A program made the translations under genes and the position numbers. From Planobispora rosea (GTDB lineage: Bacteria > Actinomycetota > Actinomycetes > Streptosporangiales > Streptosporangiaceae): DNA of 64,000 nt. Below the pieces are notes generated by a model. That model was not told the DNA's origin. It saw only the letters and a program-made list of their open reading frames with translations, and made no database searches. Where the stretch lies: positions 1 through 64,000 of the forward strand of contig NZ_BMQP01000041.1 in NCBI RefSeq assembly GCF_014648175.1, given 5' to 3'. Shown piece after piece: positions 1-8,568 of the stretch (its first letter is position 1; each line of letters begins with the position of its first letter).

Positions 1-929
1 GTGTCGCCCGGCTCGATCGTGTAGGACGGCAGCATGCCCAGACCGGCGAACTTGGTGAAGACGTCGACGTCCACCTGCGTCATGACCGTGTCCAGGTGCA
101 TGAACGCCCGCGTCTTCGGCAGGTTCAGCGCGACGATCCGCTCCGCCGCTCCCCGGGAGAACAGGCTCATGGCCAGCATCTCCACGGCCTGCGGCTGGGT
201 GCGCTCGCTCATCCCGACCAGGACGGCGCCGCGCCCGATGACCAGCACGTCCCCGCCCTCGATGGTGGCCGGGGCGGCGGCCATGCCGGGCATCCACACG
301 TGGTAGCCGCCCTCGGTGTCCGGCCGGTCGTAGCCGGAGGCGAACATCGGGTGGTAGCGGTAGATCGCCTCGTAGTTGACCGTCTCGCGCCGGCGGGCCT
401 TCTTGCGCATGGCGTTGATGGACACCCCGCCGTAGATCCAGCAGGAGGTGTCCCGGGTGAACAGGTGGTTGGGCAGCGGCGGCAGCACGAAGTCGTCGGG
501 ACCCATCGCGTGGAAGACCACGCTCTCGGGCTCGCAGCCCAGTTCCATGACCTCCCGTTTGGTGATGCCGCCGGTCAGGAACCGCGCCAGCATGGCGGTG
601 TCCAGGCTGTCCAGGGTGTTGCGGATGGCGTCGGTGGCCATCGGCCCGAGCCCGCGCTCGTCGACGCCGCCGTCGAGGATGTGCTTGCGGGCCTCGGGGA
701 TGTCGACCGTGGTCCGGAGCAGGTCCGACAACATGTGCACGGTGATGCCGCGGTCCCGCAGCACCTGCTGCCATTCTTCGTGCTCCTCCACCGCGCGCTG
801 CACCCACAGCACCTCGTCGAAGAGCAGGTCGTCCTTGTTGGACGGGGTCAGCCGCTTGAGCGCCAGATCGGGCCTGTCCACGATGACCTGCCGGAGCCGG
901 CCGACCTCGGAGCCGACGTGGAAGGTCAT
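1..929 (-). CDS. arcA: Arginine deiminase, C-terminal part outside window
   Basis: Hydrolyses arginine to citrulline and ammonia in the cytoplasm, the first step of the ADI pathway. The 309 visible codons start MTFHVGSEVGRLRQV and carry family signatures: an N-terminal LRxVIVDRP stretch, FTRDTSCWIYGG near residue 165, and IEGGDVLVIG near residue 225. The family is about 400 residues long, so the last quarter, including the catalytic cysteine, lies beyond the window edge. The ATG at 929 has a GGAGGGG Shine-Dalgarno sequence six bases upstream. No carbamate kinase or ornithine transcarbamylase is visible on this side. The divergent LysR gene 185 bp away is a plausible regulator (inference). Confidence 0.93.
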   Translation of the reverse strand, partial: MTFHVGSEVGRLRQVIVDRPDLALKRLTPSNKDDLLFDEVLWVQRAVEEHEEWQQVLRDRGITVHMLSDLLRTTVDIPEARKHILDGGVDERGLGPMATDAIRNTLDSLDTAMLARFLTGGITKREVMELGCEPESVVFHAMGPDDFVLPPLPNHLFTRDTSCWIYGGVSINAMRKKARRRETVNYEAIYRYHPMFASGYDRPDTEGGYHVWMPGMAAAPATIEGGDVLVIGRGAVLVGMSERTQPQAVEMLAMSLFSRGAAERIVALNLPKTRAFMHLDTVMTQVDVDVFTKFAGLGMLPSYTIEPGD

Positions 930-1072
930 CGTGCCCCTCCAGTGGTTCGCATCCTCTTCCTCCGCCTCCCGCTGCCGAAGACCGTCCAGAGGTCACGTCC
1001 CCTCCCCCGGCGGCTCTAATCCCGTGGGCCACGGCGGTCCGGACGGGCCCGGCAGCGGCGGCGCCGCGAAAG

Positions 1073-1102
1073 TTGGGCCTTACCGGAAAGAACCTTTACT
1101 AT
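1073..1102 (+). promoter_or_regulatory. Putative promoter of the LysR gene
   Basis: A TACTAT hexamer (1097-1102) fits the actinobacterial TAnnnT -10 element and lies 12 bp before the GTG start at 1115. A weak -35 candidate, TTGGGC, starts at 1073 with an 18-bp spacer. This predicts a very short leader for the regulator mRNA. Confidence 0.35.
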
Positions 1103-1114
1103 TAGCCTCTCGGT

Positions 1115-2086
1115 GTGGATCTCGAGATTCGTCACCTCCGGGCGATCTGCGCCATAGCCGAGGCCGGCAGCATCTCCAGGGCCGCGGTCGGCCTCAAGAT
1201 GTCCCAGCCCGCCCTCGCCGCGCAGCTCCGGCGCATCGAGCGCATGTTCGGCGGCGCGCTGTTCGAACGGGGACGCGACGGCGCCCGTCCCACCCAGCTC
1301 GGCGAGTGGGTGCTGATGCGGGCGCGGTCCCTGCTCCCCGCCTTCGACGAACTGCGGCGCGACGGCATGCGCTACGCCGGGCGGACGGCCGAGCGGCTCA
1401 CGATCCGGGTCGGCTGCATGTCCAGCCACCTGGCGATCAGCGTCATCTCCTGCCTGGGCGACCTGTTCGCCGACGCCGACATCGTGGCGCGCACCGAGGA
1501 GGCCATGGACCTGCTGCCCGGCCTGCTGGAGTCCCAGCGGCTGGAGCTGGCCACCCTCGGCGACTATCCCGGCCACGAGCTCTCCCCTCCGCCGGGGGTG
1601 GCCTACGCCGGCATCGCCGACGAGCCCATCTTCGTCGGGCTGGCCGCGTCCCACCCGCTGGCCGCGCGGGAGGAGATCGAGCTGCGGGACCTCGCCGGCG
1701 AGGACTGGAGCATGCACGCGCTGGCCGAGGCGGGACACCGCGAGCATTTCTGGACGGCCTGCGCCGAGCAGGGGTTCGAGCCCCGGGTCGCCTACTCCGC
1801 CGACCTCAGCCTCGCCGTCGACCTGATCGCCTCGGCCCGGTGCGTGGGCATGTTCCAGGCGACCAGCAAGGGCTACGCCGGGATCGCCATCCGCCCGCTG
1901 GCCGGGACCCCGCTCCGGTTCCGTCACCTGCTCGGCTGGACCGAGCAGGGACCGGTCGCCCCGCACGCCGCCGAACTCGTCCGGGCGGTCACCCGGTCCT
2001 ACTGGGCCGAGGTACGGCAGGCCCCCGTCTACGCCGCCTGGCTGGACCGGCACGGCCCGCTCGGCGACAGGCCGCGCCACCCGTGA
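1115..2086 (+). CDS. LysR-family transcriptional regulator
   Basis: DNA-binding regulator of 323 residues, the usual LysR length. The N-terminal winged helix-turn-helix (residues 1-60) shows the typical pattern LRAICAIAEAGSISRAA, then MSQPALAAQLRRIE. The rest is the two-lobed periplasmic-binding-like effector domain. The GTG at 1115 is the first start in frame and gives the canonical MDLEIRHLR opening; no clear ribosome-binding site precedes it, consistent with a near-leaderless mRNA. It is divergent from the arginine deiminase gene, the arrangement in which LysR proteins often control the neighbour; the effector is unknown. It is followed by a strong hairpin at 2179-2211. Confidence 0.9.
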   Translation: MDLEIRHLRAICAIAEAGSISRAAVGLKMSQPALAAQLRRIERMFGGALFERGRDGARPTQLGEWVLMRARSLLPAFDELRRDGMRYAGRTAERLTIRVGCMSSHLAISVISCLGDLFADADIVARTEEAMDLLPGLLESQRLELATLGDYPGHELSPPPGVAYAGIADEPIFVGLAASHPLAAREEIELRDLAGEDWSMHALAEAGHREHFWTACAEQGFEPRVAYSADLSLAVDLIASARCVGMFQATSKGYAGIAIRPLAGTPLRFRHLLGWTEQGPVAPHAAELVRAVTRSYWAEVRQAPVYAAWLDRHGPLGDRPRHP

Positions 2087-2178
2087 TCCATATGACGGCG
2101 TTATGGAATTTCGTGGGGTATCCGGCTCCGTACCCGGACTGTCAGCTTTGGTCCAGCCCAAACCGTCGGGGGAAGGCC

Positions 2179-2211
2179 GGCCGGTCACGCGGCGCAGTGG
2201 CGTGACCGGCC
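2179..2211 (+). terminator. Hairpin between LysR gene and peptidase gene
   Basis: Perfect 12-bp inverted repeat, GGCCGGTCACGC at 2179-2190 and its complement at 2200-2211, with a 9-nt loop, followed by a pyrimidine-rich tract (GTTCTCCCT). It sits 93 bp after the LysR stop and 64 bp before the peptidase start. It could end the LysR transcript or, if in a leader, control the peptidase. Confidence 0.5.
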
Positions 2212-2274
2212 GTTCTCCCTCGGGCTCCTTGTATCCCTCAACCCCCCAAGGGACATCGAGAGGAGTCACCCCGA

Positions 2275-5200
2275 GTGAACCCCAAGGCCAGGCTGGGCGC
2301 GGTCGCCGTACTGACGGCCGCCGCCCTGACCACCACCTCGGTCGTGAGCGCCACAAGCGCCACCGCGACCCCGGCCGGCACCGGCTCCCGGGCCCCGGCC
2401 GCGCAGGCGTTCGCCCCACCGGACCCCGAATCCCGCACCCGCGCGCTCAACAACGCCCACAGCGCCCTGATCGTCGAGGCGGACGCCCTCTTCGCGGGCG
2501 CGGACGACGAGTTCCGGCTCAAGGAGAGCACCTCGGGCCCCGGCGGCCTGCAGTTCCTGAACTACACCCGCACCCACCGCGGGCTGCCGGTCTACGGCGG
2601 CGACGTGGTCGTCACCACCGACAAGACCGGCCGCCAGGTGGGCCTCGTCGACACCGCCCAGACCGTCAGGCTGAAAGTGAACACCACCGCGAAGGTGACC
2701 GCGGACGCGGCGGCCGTGACGGCCCGCGGGCAGCTGGCCTCCGTCGAGAGCGTGAGCACTCCCGTCCTGCTCGTGCACGCCGCCACGGACAGGCCGCGGC
2801 TCGCCTGGGAGGTGGTGGTCACCGGCCAGGGCGAGAAGGCCCCGAGCGTGCTGCACGTCTTCGTGGACGCCAGAACCGGAGCCGTCATCGACTCCTGGGA
2901 CGAGGTCCGCGCCGGCACCGGCCACGGTTTCTACAACGGCGCCGGGCTGAACATCACGACCTCCGGTTCCGGCGGTTCCTACTCGATGACCGACACCACC
3001 CGCCCGGGTCTGCGCTGCGGCGGCCAGAACGGCTCGGCCTACACCGGCACCGACGACAACTGGGGCAACGGCCAGGGCACCAACCTGGAGACCGCCTGCG
3101 TCGACGCGATGTACGCGGCGCAGAAGGAATGGGACATGCTCCGCGAGTGGTTCCAGTACAACGGCTTCAACGCGGCCGGCGGCGCCTTCCCCGCCCGCGT
3201 CGGCCTGAACCAGGTCAACGCCTTCTGGAACGGCTCCTACACCAACTTCGGCCGCAACCAGGCCAACACCCAGCAGGCCACCCCGATCGACGTGGTCGCC
3301 CACGAGTACGGCCACGCGATCTACCAGTTCGCCGGGACCGACGGCGCGGGCGGCGGCAACGAGGCCGGCGGCCTGAACGAGTCCACCGGCGACATCTTCG
3401 GCGCGCTGACCGAGCACTACGCCAACAACCCCAACGACCCGCCGGACTACCTGGTCGGCGAGGAAGTGAACCTGGTCGGGCAGGGTCCGATCCGCAACAT
3501 GTACAACCCGGGCGCGCTGGGCGATCCCAACTGCTACAGCTCCTCCATCCCCAACACCGAGGTGCACGCCGCGGCCGGTCCGCAGAACCACTGGTTCTAC
3601 CTGCTGGCCGAGGGCACCAACCCGCCCGGCAAGCCGGCCAGCACGGTCTGCTCCGGCCCGGCCACGCTGACCGGCATCGGCATCCAGAAGGCCGGCCAGA
3701 TCTTCCTCGCCGGCCTGGCCATGAAGACCGGCGGGTCCCGGACCCACGCCCAGGCGCGCGTCCACACCCTGACCGCCGCCCGGCAGTTGTTCCCGGGGAG
3801 CTGCGCCGAGTTCAACGCGACCAAGGCGGCCTGGAACGCGATCAACGTCCCGGCGCAGAGCAACGAGCCGGCCTGCCAGACGCCCGGCGACGACTACTCG
3901 GCCTCGATCGCCCCGTCCTCGGCGAACGTGGAGCCGGGCCAGTCCGCCACCGCCACCATCAGCACCACGGTGACCGGCGGCAGCGCCCAGTCCATCACCC
4001 TGCGGGCGGGCACCCTGCCCTCCGGGGTGACCGCCACCTTCACCCCGGCCGTCATCACCGCCGGGCAGTCCTCCACCCTGAGGTTGTCGACCACGTCGGG
4101 CACCCCTACCGGGACCCACGCGATCACGATCACGGCCGACGGCGCGAGCGCGGACAAGCAGCTCGGCTTCAGCCTGGTCGTGGGCGGCGGAGGCCCGGGT
4201 GGTGAGGCTCCGGACATCCCGGTCGCCAACGTCACCGCGCACCTGAACCAGCTGCAGTCGATCGCCTCCGGCAACGGCGGCAACCGGGCCTCCGGCACCG
4301 CCGGTTACACCGCCTCGCTCAACTACATCAAGGGCAGACTGGACGCGGCCGGCTACCAGACCCGGACCCAGTCCTTCACCCTGAGCGGCCGGACCCACAC
4401 CAACCTGATCGCGGACTGGCCCGGCGGCCCGGCGAACCAGACCGTGATGCTCGGCGCCCACCTGGACAGCGTGCCGGCCGGGCCGGGCGTCAACGACAAC
4501 GGTTCGGGCTCGTCCACCCTCCTGGAGGTCGCCCTCGCCGTGTCCGCCGAGCGGCCCACGCTCACCAAGCACGTACGCTTCGCCTGGTGGGCCGCGGAGG
4601 AGTCGGGTCTGAACGGTTCGACCTACTACGTCCAGAACGGCGGGGCGGCCGGGGTCGAGGCGTACCTCAACTTCGACATGACCGGCTCGCCGAACCCCGG
4701 TTACTTCGTCTACGACGACGACCGGACCATCGAGGGGCACTTCAAGGAGTTCTACGCATCGATCAACGTCCCGACCGAGATCGAGACCGAGGGTGACGGC
4801 CGCAGCGACCACGCCCCGTTCAAGAACGCGGGCGTGCGGGTCGGCGGCGTGTTCACCGGCGCGTCGAACATCAAGACCTCCGCCCAGGCCGCCAAGTGGG
4901 GCGGGACCGCGGGCCAGGCGTTCGACCGCTGCTACCACTCCGCCTGCGACACCACGGGCAACGTCAACGCCACCGCGCTCGACCGCAACGCCGACGCCGC
5001 CGCCCACGTCCTGTGGAGGCTCGCCGCCGGGGACACCCCGCCGCCGGTGGACGACTACTCGATGTCGGTGAGCCCGTCCTCGGCCACGGTCCAGCCGGGA
5101 CAGTCCGCCTCCGCCACGCTGAGCACCACGGTCACCTCCGGAAACGCGCAGAGCGTCGCGCTGAGCGCCGCCGGTCTTCCCGCCGGCGCCACGGTGACCT

Positions 5201-5502
5201 TCAGCCCGGCGACGATCACCTCGGGGCAGTCGTCCGCGGTGACCGTCACCACCTCGGCGGGCACTCCCCCGGGCACCTACACCGTCACGCTCAACGGCGA
5301 CGGCGCCGCCGCCGACCGGTCGGCCTCCTTCACCCTCACCGTCGGCGGCGGGCAGGGCGGGACCGACTGGGAGGTGTGGAAGCAGTACGCCGCGGGCGAC
5401 ACCGTGACCTACGACGGCGTCGGCTACCGGTGCCTGCAGGCGCACACCTCACTGCCGGGCTGGGAGCCGCCGAACGTCCCGGCCCTCTGGCAGCGGATCT
5501 GA
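2275..5502 (+). CDS. Secreted metallopeptidase with M4 and M28 domains and chitin-binding tail
   Basis: Exported protein of 1075 residues. Order seen: Sec signal peptide (1-36); FTP/PepSY-like propeptide (to about 220); thermolysin-type M4 domain with HEYGH at 343-347, third zinc ligand in GGLNESTGD (Glu369) and the QNHWFYLL proton-donor region; an Ig-like domain (about 540-636); an M28 aminopeptidase domain (about 645-920) with GAHLDSV (His729), VNDNGSGSS and the catalytic EESGL pair near 775; a second copy of the same Ig-like domain (about 925-1022); and a CBM5/12-like tail (DWEVWKQYAAGDTVTYDG). Inference: endo- and aminopeptidase activities act together on extracellular protein, perhaps bound to chitin. 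The GTG start has GAGAGGAG upstream. M4 and M28 domains normally occur in separate proteins. Confidence 0.92.
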   Translation: MNPKARLGAVAVLTAAALTTTSVVSATSATATPAGTGSRAPAAQAFAPPDPESRTRALNNAHSALIVEADALFAGADDEFRLKESTSGPGGLQFLNYTRTHRGLPVYGGDVVVTTDKTGRQVGLVDTAQTVRLKVNTTAKVTADAAAVTARGQLASVESVSTPVLLVHAATDRPRLAWEVVVTGQGEKAPSVLHVFVDARTGAVIDSWDEVRAGTGHGFYNGAGLNITTSGSGGSYSMTDTTRPGLRCGGQNGSAYTGTDDNWGNGQGTNLETACVDAMYAAQKEWDMLREWFQYNGFNAAGGAFPARVGLNQVNAFWNGSYTNFGRNQANTQQATPIDVVAHEYGHAIYQFAGTDGAGGGNEAGGLNESTGDIFGALTEHYANNPNDPPDYLVGEEVNLVGQGPIRNMYNPGALGDPNCYSSSIPNTEVHAAAGPQNHWFYLLAEGTNPPGKPASTVCSGPATLTGIGIQKAGQIFLAGLAMKTGGSRTHAQARVHTLTAARQLFPGSCAEFNATKAAWNAINVPAQSNEPACQTPGDDYSASIAPSSANVEPGQSATATISTTVTGGSAQSITLRAGTLPSGVTATFTPAVITAGQSSTLRLSTTSGTPTGTHAITITADGASADKQLGFSLVVGGGGPGGEAPDIPVANVTAHLNQLQSIASGNGGNRASGTAGYTASLNYIKGRLDAAGYQTRTQSFTLSGRTHTNLIADWPGGPANQTVMLGAHLDSVPAGPGVNDNGSGSSTLLEVALAVSAERPTLTKHVRFAWWAAEESGLNGSTYYVQNGGAAGVEAYLNFDMTGSPNPGYFVYDDDRTIEGHFKEFYASINVPTEIETEGDGRSDHAPFKNAGVRVGGVFTGASNIKTSAQAAKWGGTAGQAFDRCYHSACDTTGNVNATALDRNADAAAHVLWRLAAGDTPPPVDDYSMSVSPSSATVQPGQSASATLSTTVTSGNAQSVALSAAGLPAGATVTFSPATITSGQSSAVTVTTSAGTPPGTYTVTLNGDGAAADRSASFTLTVGGGQGGTDWEVWKQYAAGDTVTYDGVGYRCLQAHTSLPGWEPPNVPALWQRI

Positions 5503-5524
5503 TCCGGCCTGATCCGGTGGAACC

Positions 5525-5558
5525 GGTACGGCGGGCGGGCATGGCCGCCCGCCGTACC
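5525..5558. terminator. Bidirectional terminator hairpin
   Basis: Perfect 14-bp inverted repeat (5525-5538 and 5545-5558) with a 6-nt loop, located exactly between two convergent genes ending at 5502 and 5608. No long T tract is present, as is common in actinomycetes. Confidence 0.7.
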
Positions 5559-5607
5559 TCACCCGGGGTGGCGCGGGGCGGCCTCTCCCGCACGTCGCAG
5601 GACAGGC

Positions 5608-6489
5608 TTACGGCAGCGGCGGAAGGTCCATGGAGATGACGTGGAACGGAGCGGCCGGTTCGGCTCTGGTGAGCTGGGAGTTGACCACGAGCAGCCGTCG
5701 TCGCGCGAGTGCGATCGTCGTCGGGGTGTCGAACCGGGGGTCGTCCCACTTGCCCACCGGAACGGCCTTCCGAGCGGCGGCGTCCAATGCCACGGCGGCG
5801 AGGGAGAAGACGATCGTGCCCTCGCGGGTCTCGTTGACCACGCCGAGAAGCAGGCGATCGCCGAGCAGGAGAAGCCCGTCCGCGCAGAAGCCGCAGCCCT
5901 CGGGCAGGTGGACCTGCTCGACCGCGCCGGAAGCCGTCTCCACTCGCCACAGCGTCCCTGTGCCCTGCGCGGCGACCAGCAGCGCCGTTCCGTCGGCTGT
6001 GGCGGTGATCCCGTTGAGGAAGGCGTTCGCTCCGGCGCTGGAGAGGTCGGCGAAGACCTCCGGTTCGCCGATGGCCTGCGGCGTGGCGCCCAGGGGGAGC
6101 CGCCAGAGCACGGGGCGGGCCGAGTCGGTGACGAAGGCGGCCCCGCCCACGGTCCACACGTCGTTGAGGAGGGTCTTCGCCGCCGGGACGGTGCGCCGGG
6201 CGACCAGGGCGGAGTCGGCCATGTCGTAGACGAACAGGTGGCCCGTCTCACCGCCGCACGCGACCAGCCATTGATCCCGGTGCACGGCCATACCCAGAAC
6301 GCAGGTACGGGCGTCTTTCCCGGGGGGCTGCCAGACCTGGGCCAGTTCGTCGTCGAGAGAGCCGCGGAAGATCGTGCCGTCGGCGATGCTCCCGGCGTAG
6401 AAACCGTGGGCGGAGCTGTATGCGATGCCTTCCGGCAGGACTCTCTCACCGGGCAGCGTGTACGCCGAGATGATCGCCACGGAAGCCAT
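5608..6489 (-). CDS. SMP-30/beta-propeller-like protein
   Basis: Protein of 293 residues made of repeated beta-propeller blades (for example LNDVWTVGGAAFVTDSAR and AFLNGITATADGTALLV), resembling the SMP-30/gluconolactonase and NHL-type superfamily. No signal peptide is seen, so it is probably cytoplasmic. Enzymatic activity cannot be assigned: the metal ligands of true gluconolactonases are not all evident. Two close ATGs exist; the one at 6489 is preferred because a GAGG motif lies 10 bases upstream, whereas it almost touches the ATG at 6498. Monocistronic, convergent with the peptidase gene. Confidence 0.75.
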   Translation of the reverse strand: MASVAIISAYTLPGERVLPEGIAYSSAHGFYAGSIADGTIFRGSLDDELAQVWQPPGKDARTCVLGMAVHRDQWLVACGGETGHLFVYDMADSALVARRTVPAAKTLLNDVWTVGGAAFVTDSARPVLWRLPLGATPQAIGEPEVFADLSSAGANAFLNGITATADGTALLVAAQGTGTLWRVETASGAVEQVHLPEGCGFCADGLLLLGDRLLLGVVNETREGTIVFSLAAVALDAAARKAVPVGKWDDPRFDTPTTIALARRRLLVVNSQLTRAEPAAPFHVISMDLPPLP

Positions 6490-6560
6490 CCTAGGCATGC
6501 CTCGTCGATCGTGAGAGCCCGGTGAGAATGTCGACCGGTATGACTCCGGCTCCCTCCAGA

Positions 6561-7721
6561 TCAGGCTTTGGGGCCGCCCAGCACCCGGAAGGTGATCCCC
6601 GCCCGGCGCAGGCGCTCGATCAGCGCGTCGCCCATGGCCACGGCGGTGGTCACCTGGCCCGAGACCTCCGGCAGGTCGTCGAAGGCCAGGCAGAGCGCCG
6701 ACTCGCCGAACATCTTGGCGGTCTCGTCGTATCCGGGGTCGCCGCCCGCGACCTCTGTGACGACGCGCTCGCCGCCGCCGCGCCCGTCGAAGGTGACCTT
6801 GAACCAGCTCGCGGCCCGCTGCTCGGGGGTGGGCCCGGAACCGGGCAGGACCCGGCCGAGCAACCACGAGCGCGCGGGAGGGATCTGCGCGAGGACGGCC
6901 AGCGCCCCGGCCCCGGCGGCCAGGCCGAGGGCGCCGCCCAGGTGCTTGACGGCCATGTGGTGCCGGTAGACGAAGTGCGGGCCGTACCGCTCCAGGGCGC
7001 GGGCCGAGCGGGCGACGATCTGCGGATCGATCGTGGGCAGCGGCAGCGCCCAGCCGCCCACGTAGCGGAGCGTGCCGGGCCGCCCGGCGACCCGGCGCCC
7101 GGCGGGGCGCTCCTCGATCCGGCGCCGGTCGAGGGCGGCCCGCGCGGCCTGCGGAGCGCGGGACAGGGCCGTGACGGCCGAGTGCAGGGTCCCGCCCGAC
7201 GGCCTGCCGTTCCCGCGAAGGTACCCGTCGACCTGGATCGGCACGTCCTCGGGCAGGAGGCCGACGGTGAAGTAGACGCCCAGGTCGTACGGGATCGAGT
7301 CGAAGCCGCAGGCGTGCACGATCTTCGCGCCGGTCTCCCTCGCCCTGGCGTGGTGCCGGGTGAACATCAGATCGACGAACTCCGGCTCGCCGGTGAGATC
7401 GGCGTAGTGGGTGCCCGCACGCGCGCAGGCGGCCACGAGCGGCTCGCCGTAGGACAGGTAGGGGCCCACGGTGGTGGCGATCACCCGCGTCCGCCGGGCG
7501 ATGCCGTCCAGGGAGGCGGGGTCGCCCGCATCGGCGTGGAGCAGAGGCAGGCCGGGCAGGCCGATCCGCTCCCTGACCGCCTCGAGCTTGGCGGGGTCGC
7601 GCCCGGCCAGCGCCCAGCGGCAGCCGGGGCCGGCGTTGCGCGCGAGATACCCGGCGGTCAGGGCACCGGTGAACCCGGTGGCGCCGAACAGCACGATGTC
7701 ATAGGGGCGGTCGTCAGGCAT
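6561..7721 (-). CDS. Saccharopine dehydrogenase-like / trans-acting enoyl reductase family protein
   Basis: NAD(P)-binding oxidoreductase of 386 residues. The N-terminal Rossmann fold reads DIVLFGATGFTGALTAGYLA (residues 7-26), followed by AGRDPAKLEAVRERIG and VGPYLSYGEPLVAACARAGTHYADLTGE, all typical of the saccharopine dehydrogenase superfamily that includes the mycobacterial trans-acting enoyl reductase involved in phthiocerol lipids. A hydrophobic segment near 285-305 (LGLAAGAGALAVLAQIPP) suggests membrane association. The substrate is unknown; there is no polyketide cluster nearby. The ATG at 7721 has GAAGGAGA ten bases upstream. Confidence 0.85.
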   Translation of the reverse strand: MPDDRPYDIVLFGATGFTGALTAGYLARNAGPGCRWALAGRDPAKLEAVRERIGLPGLPLLHADAGDPASLDGIARRTRVIATTVGPYLSYGEPLVAACARAGTHYADLTGEPEFVDLMFTRHHARARETGAKIVHACGFDSIPYDLGVYFTVGLLPEDVPIQVDGYLRGNGRPSGGTLHSAVTALSRAPQAARAALDRRRIEERPAGRRVAGRPGTLRYVGGWALPLPTIDPQIVARSARALERYGPHFVYRHHMAVKHLGGALGLAAGAGALAVLAQIPPARSWLLGRVLPGSGPTPEQRAASWFKVTFDGRGGGERVVTEVAGGDPGYDETAKMFGESALCLAFDDLPEVSGQVTTAVAMGDALIERLRRAGITFRVLGGPKA

Positions 7722-7905
7722 GGGCAGCGATCTCCTTCGGCGCCACGGGCTCTCCTCGGCTTCCTTGATCTCCCCCGGGCACCACATTGGCACGGGCGGG
7801 CGGCGGATGGGAACCCGGCCGGCGATCCGGCCGGGCGTCCGCCGAACCGTTCCGTCGCCGGATACGTCATGGTCGTTGGCGGCCGCGGCACTTCCAGGAG
7901 GTCTC

Positions 7906-8520
7906 ATGCGTCGCGTTCTCGGTCCCGTCACCGGTCTCGTCGCCGGTCTCGCCCTCGTTTCCGCGGCCCCGGCCCCGGCCGCCGCCGCCCAGGCCGTTCC
8001 CGTCTCCGCGGCGGCCTGCCGTACGGACACCGCGGAGTGCGGGCGCGACCCGCTCATCTCCATCGCGGTGAAGGTGCGCGCCACGCCCGCGGTCCGCCCG
8101 GGGGACAGGGTCACCTACGTCATCGACTACTCCCAGACCTGGACGCCGTCCTTCGCGCCCTACCGGGGTGCCTTCTGGGTCGGGGGCCGGTTCCCCGAGG
8201 GAGCGCGCGGACCCTCCCGCGCCGTGCTCTACGACACGGCGGGAAAGCGCCTGGCCGTCCTGCCCTGCCGCCGGTACGCCGACGGGACCTGGTGCGACGC
8301 CCACGGCCCGATGCCGCACCGGGGGCGGGTCGTCATGTCCGCCCGGCTGCCCGCCCCGGCGAAGGGAACGGCCACGGCCGGGCGTGCGAAGCTCGGCTTC
8401 GACAGCTTCGAGGCGCTGGACGAGGCGGAGTACGCCCGGCACCGCGGCAGGAGGGAACTGCGGGAGAGGTTCTGCGAGTTCCGCTTCACCGAGTCCGTCA
8501 CCACCAGAGTGCGCAGCTGA
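7906..8520 (+). CDS. Small secreted protein of unknown function
   Basis: 204 residues with a clear Sec signal peptide (MRRVLGPVTGLVAGLALVSAAPAPAAAA). The mature part has four cysteines, a segment VRPGDRVTYVIDYSQTW that looks like the start of a DUF11/Ig-like beta domain, and a charged C terminus. I do not recognise a catalytic motif. The start at 7906 is chosen over upstream in-frame starts because AGGAGG lies 6 bases before it and it gives an intact signal peptide. The sensor kinase gene begins 48 bp downstream; a functional link is possible but untested. Confidence 0.75.
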   Translation: MRRVLGPVTGLVAGLALVSAAPAPAAAAQAVPVSAAACRTDTAECGRDPLISIAVKVRATPAVRPGDRVTYVIDYSQTWTPSFAPYRGAFWVGGRFPEGARGPSRAVLYDTAGKRLAVLPCRRYADGTWCDAHGPMPHRGRVVMSARLPAPAKGTATAGRAKLGFDSFEALDEAEYARHRGRRELRERFCEFRFTESVTTRVRS

Positions 8521-8568
8521 TCACAGACGACATGTCAGGTTCGTCTCCCGCCTGCCGATGGGAGGTCC

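Noticed and set aside
2266..5445. 1059-codon open frame on the minus strand, opposite the peptidase gene
   Set aside because: Composition is shadow-like (Gly/Arg/Val/His-rich) and mirrors the GC-rich third positions of the real gene, which has clear domains.
7720..7905. Longer N terminus for the secreted protein ending at 8520
   Set aside because: The extra 62 residues are not signal-like, and AGGAGG precedes the ATG at 7906.
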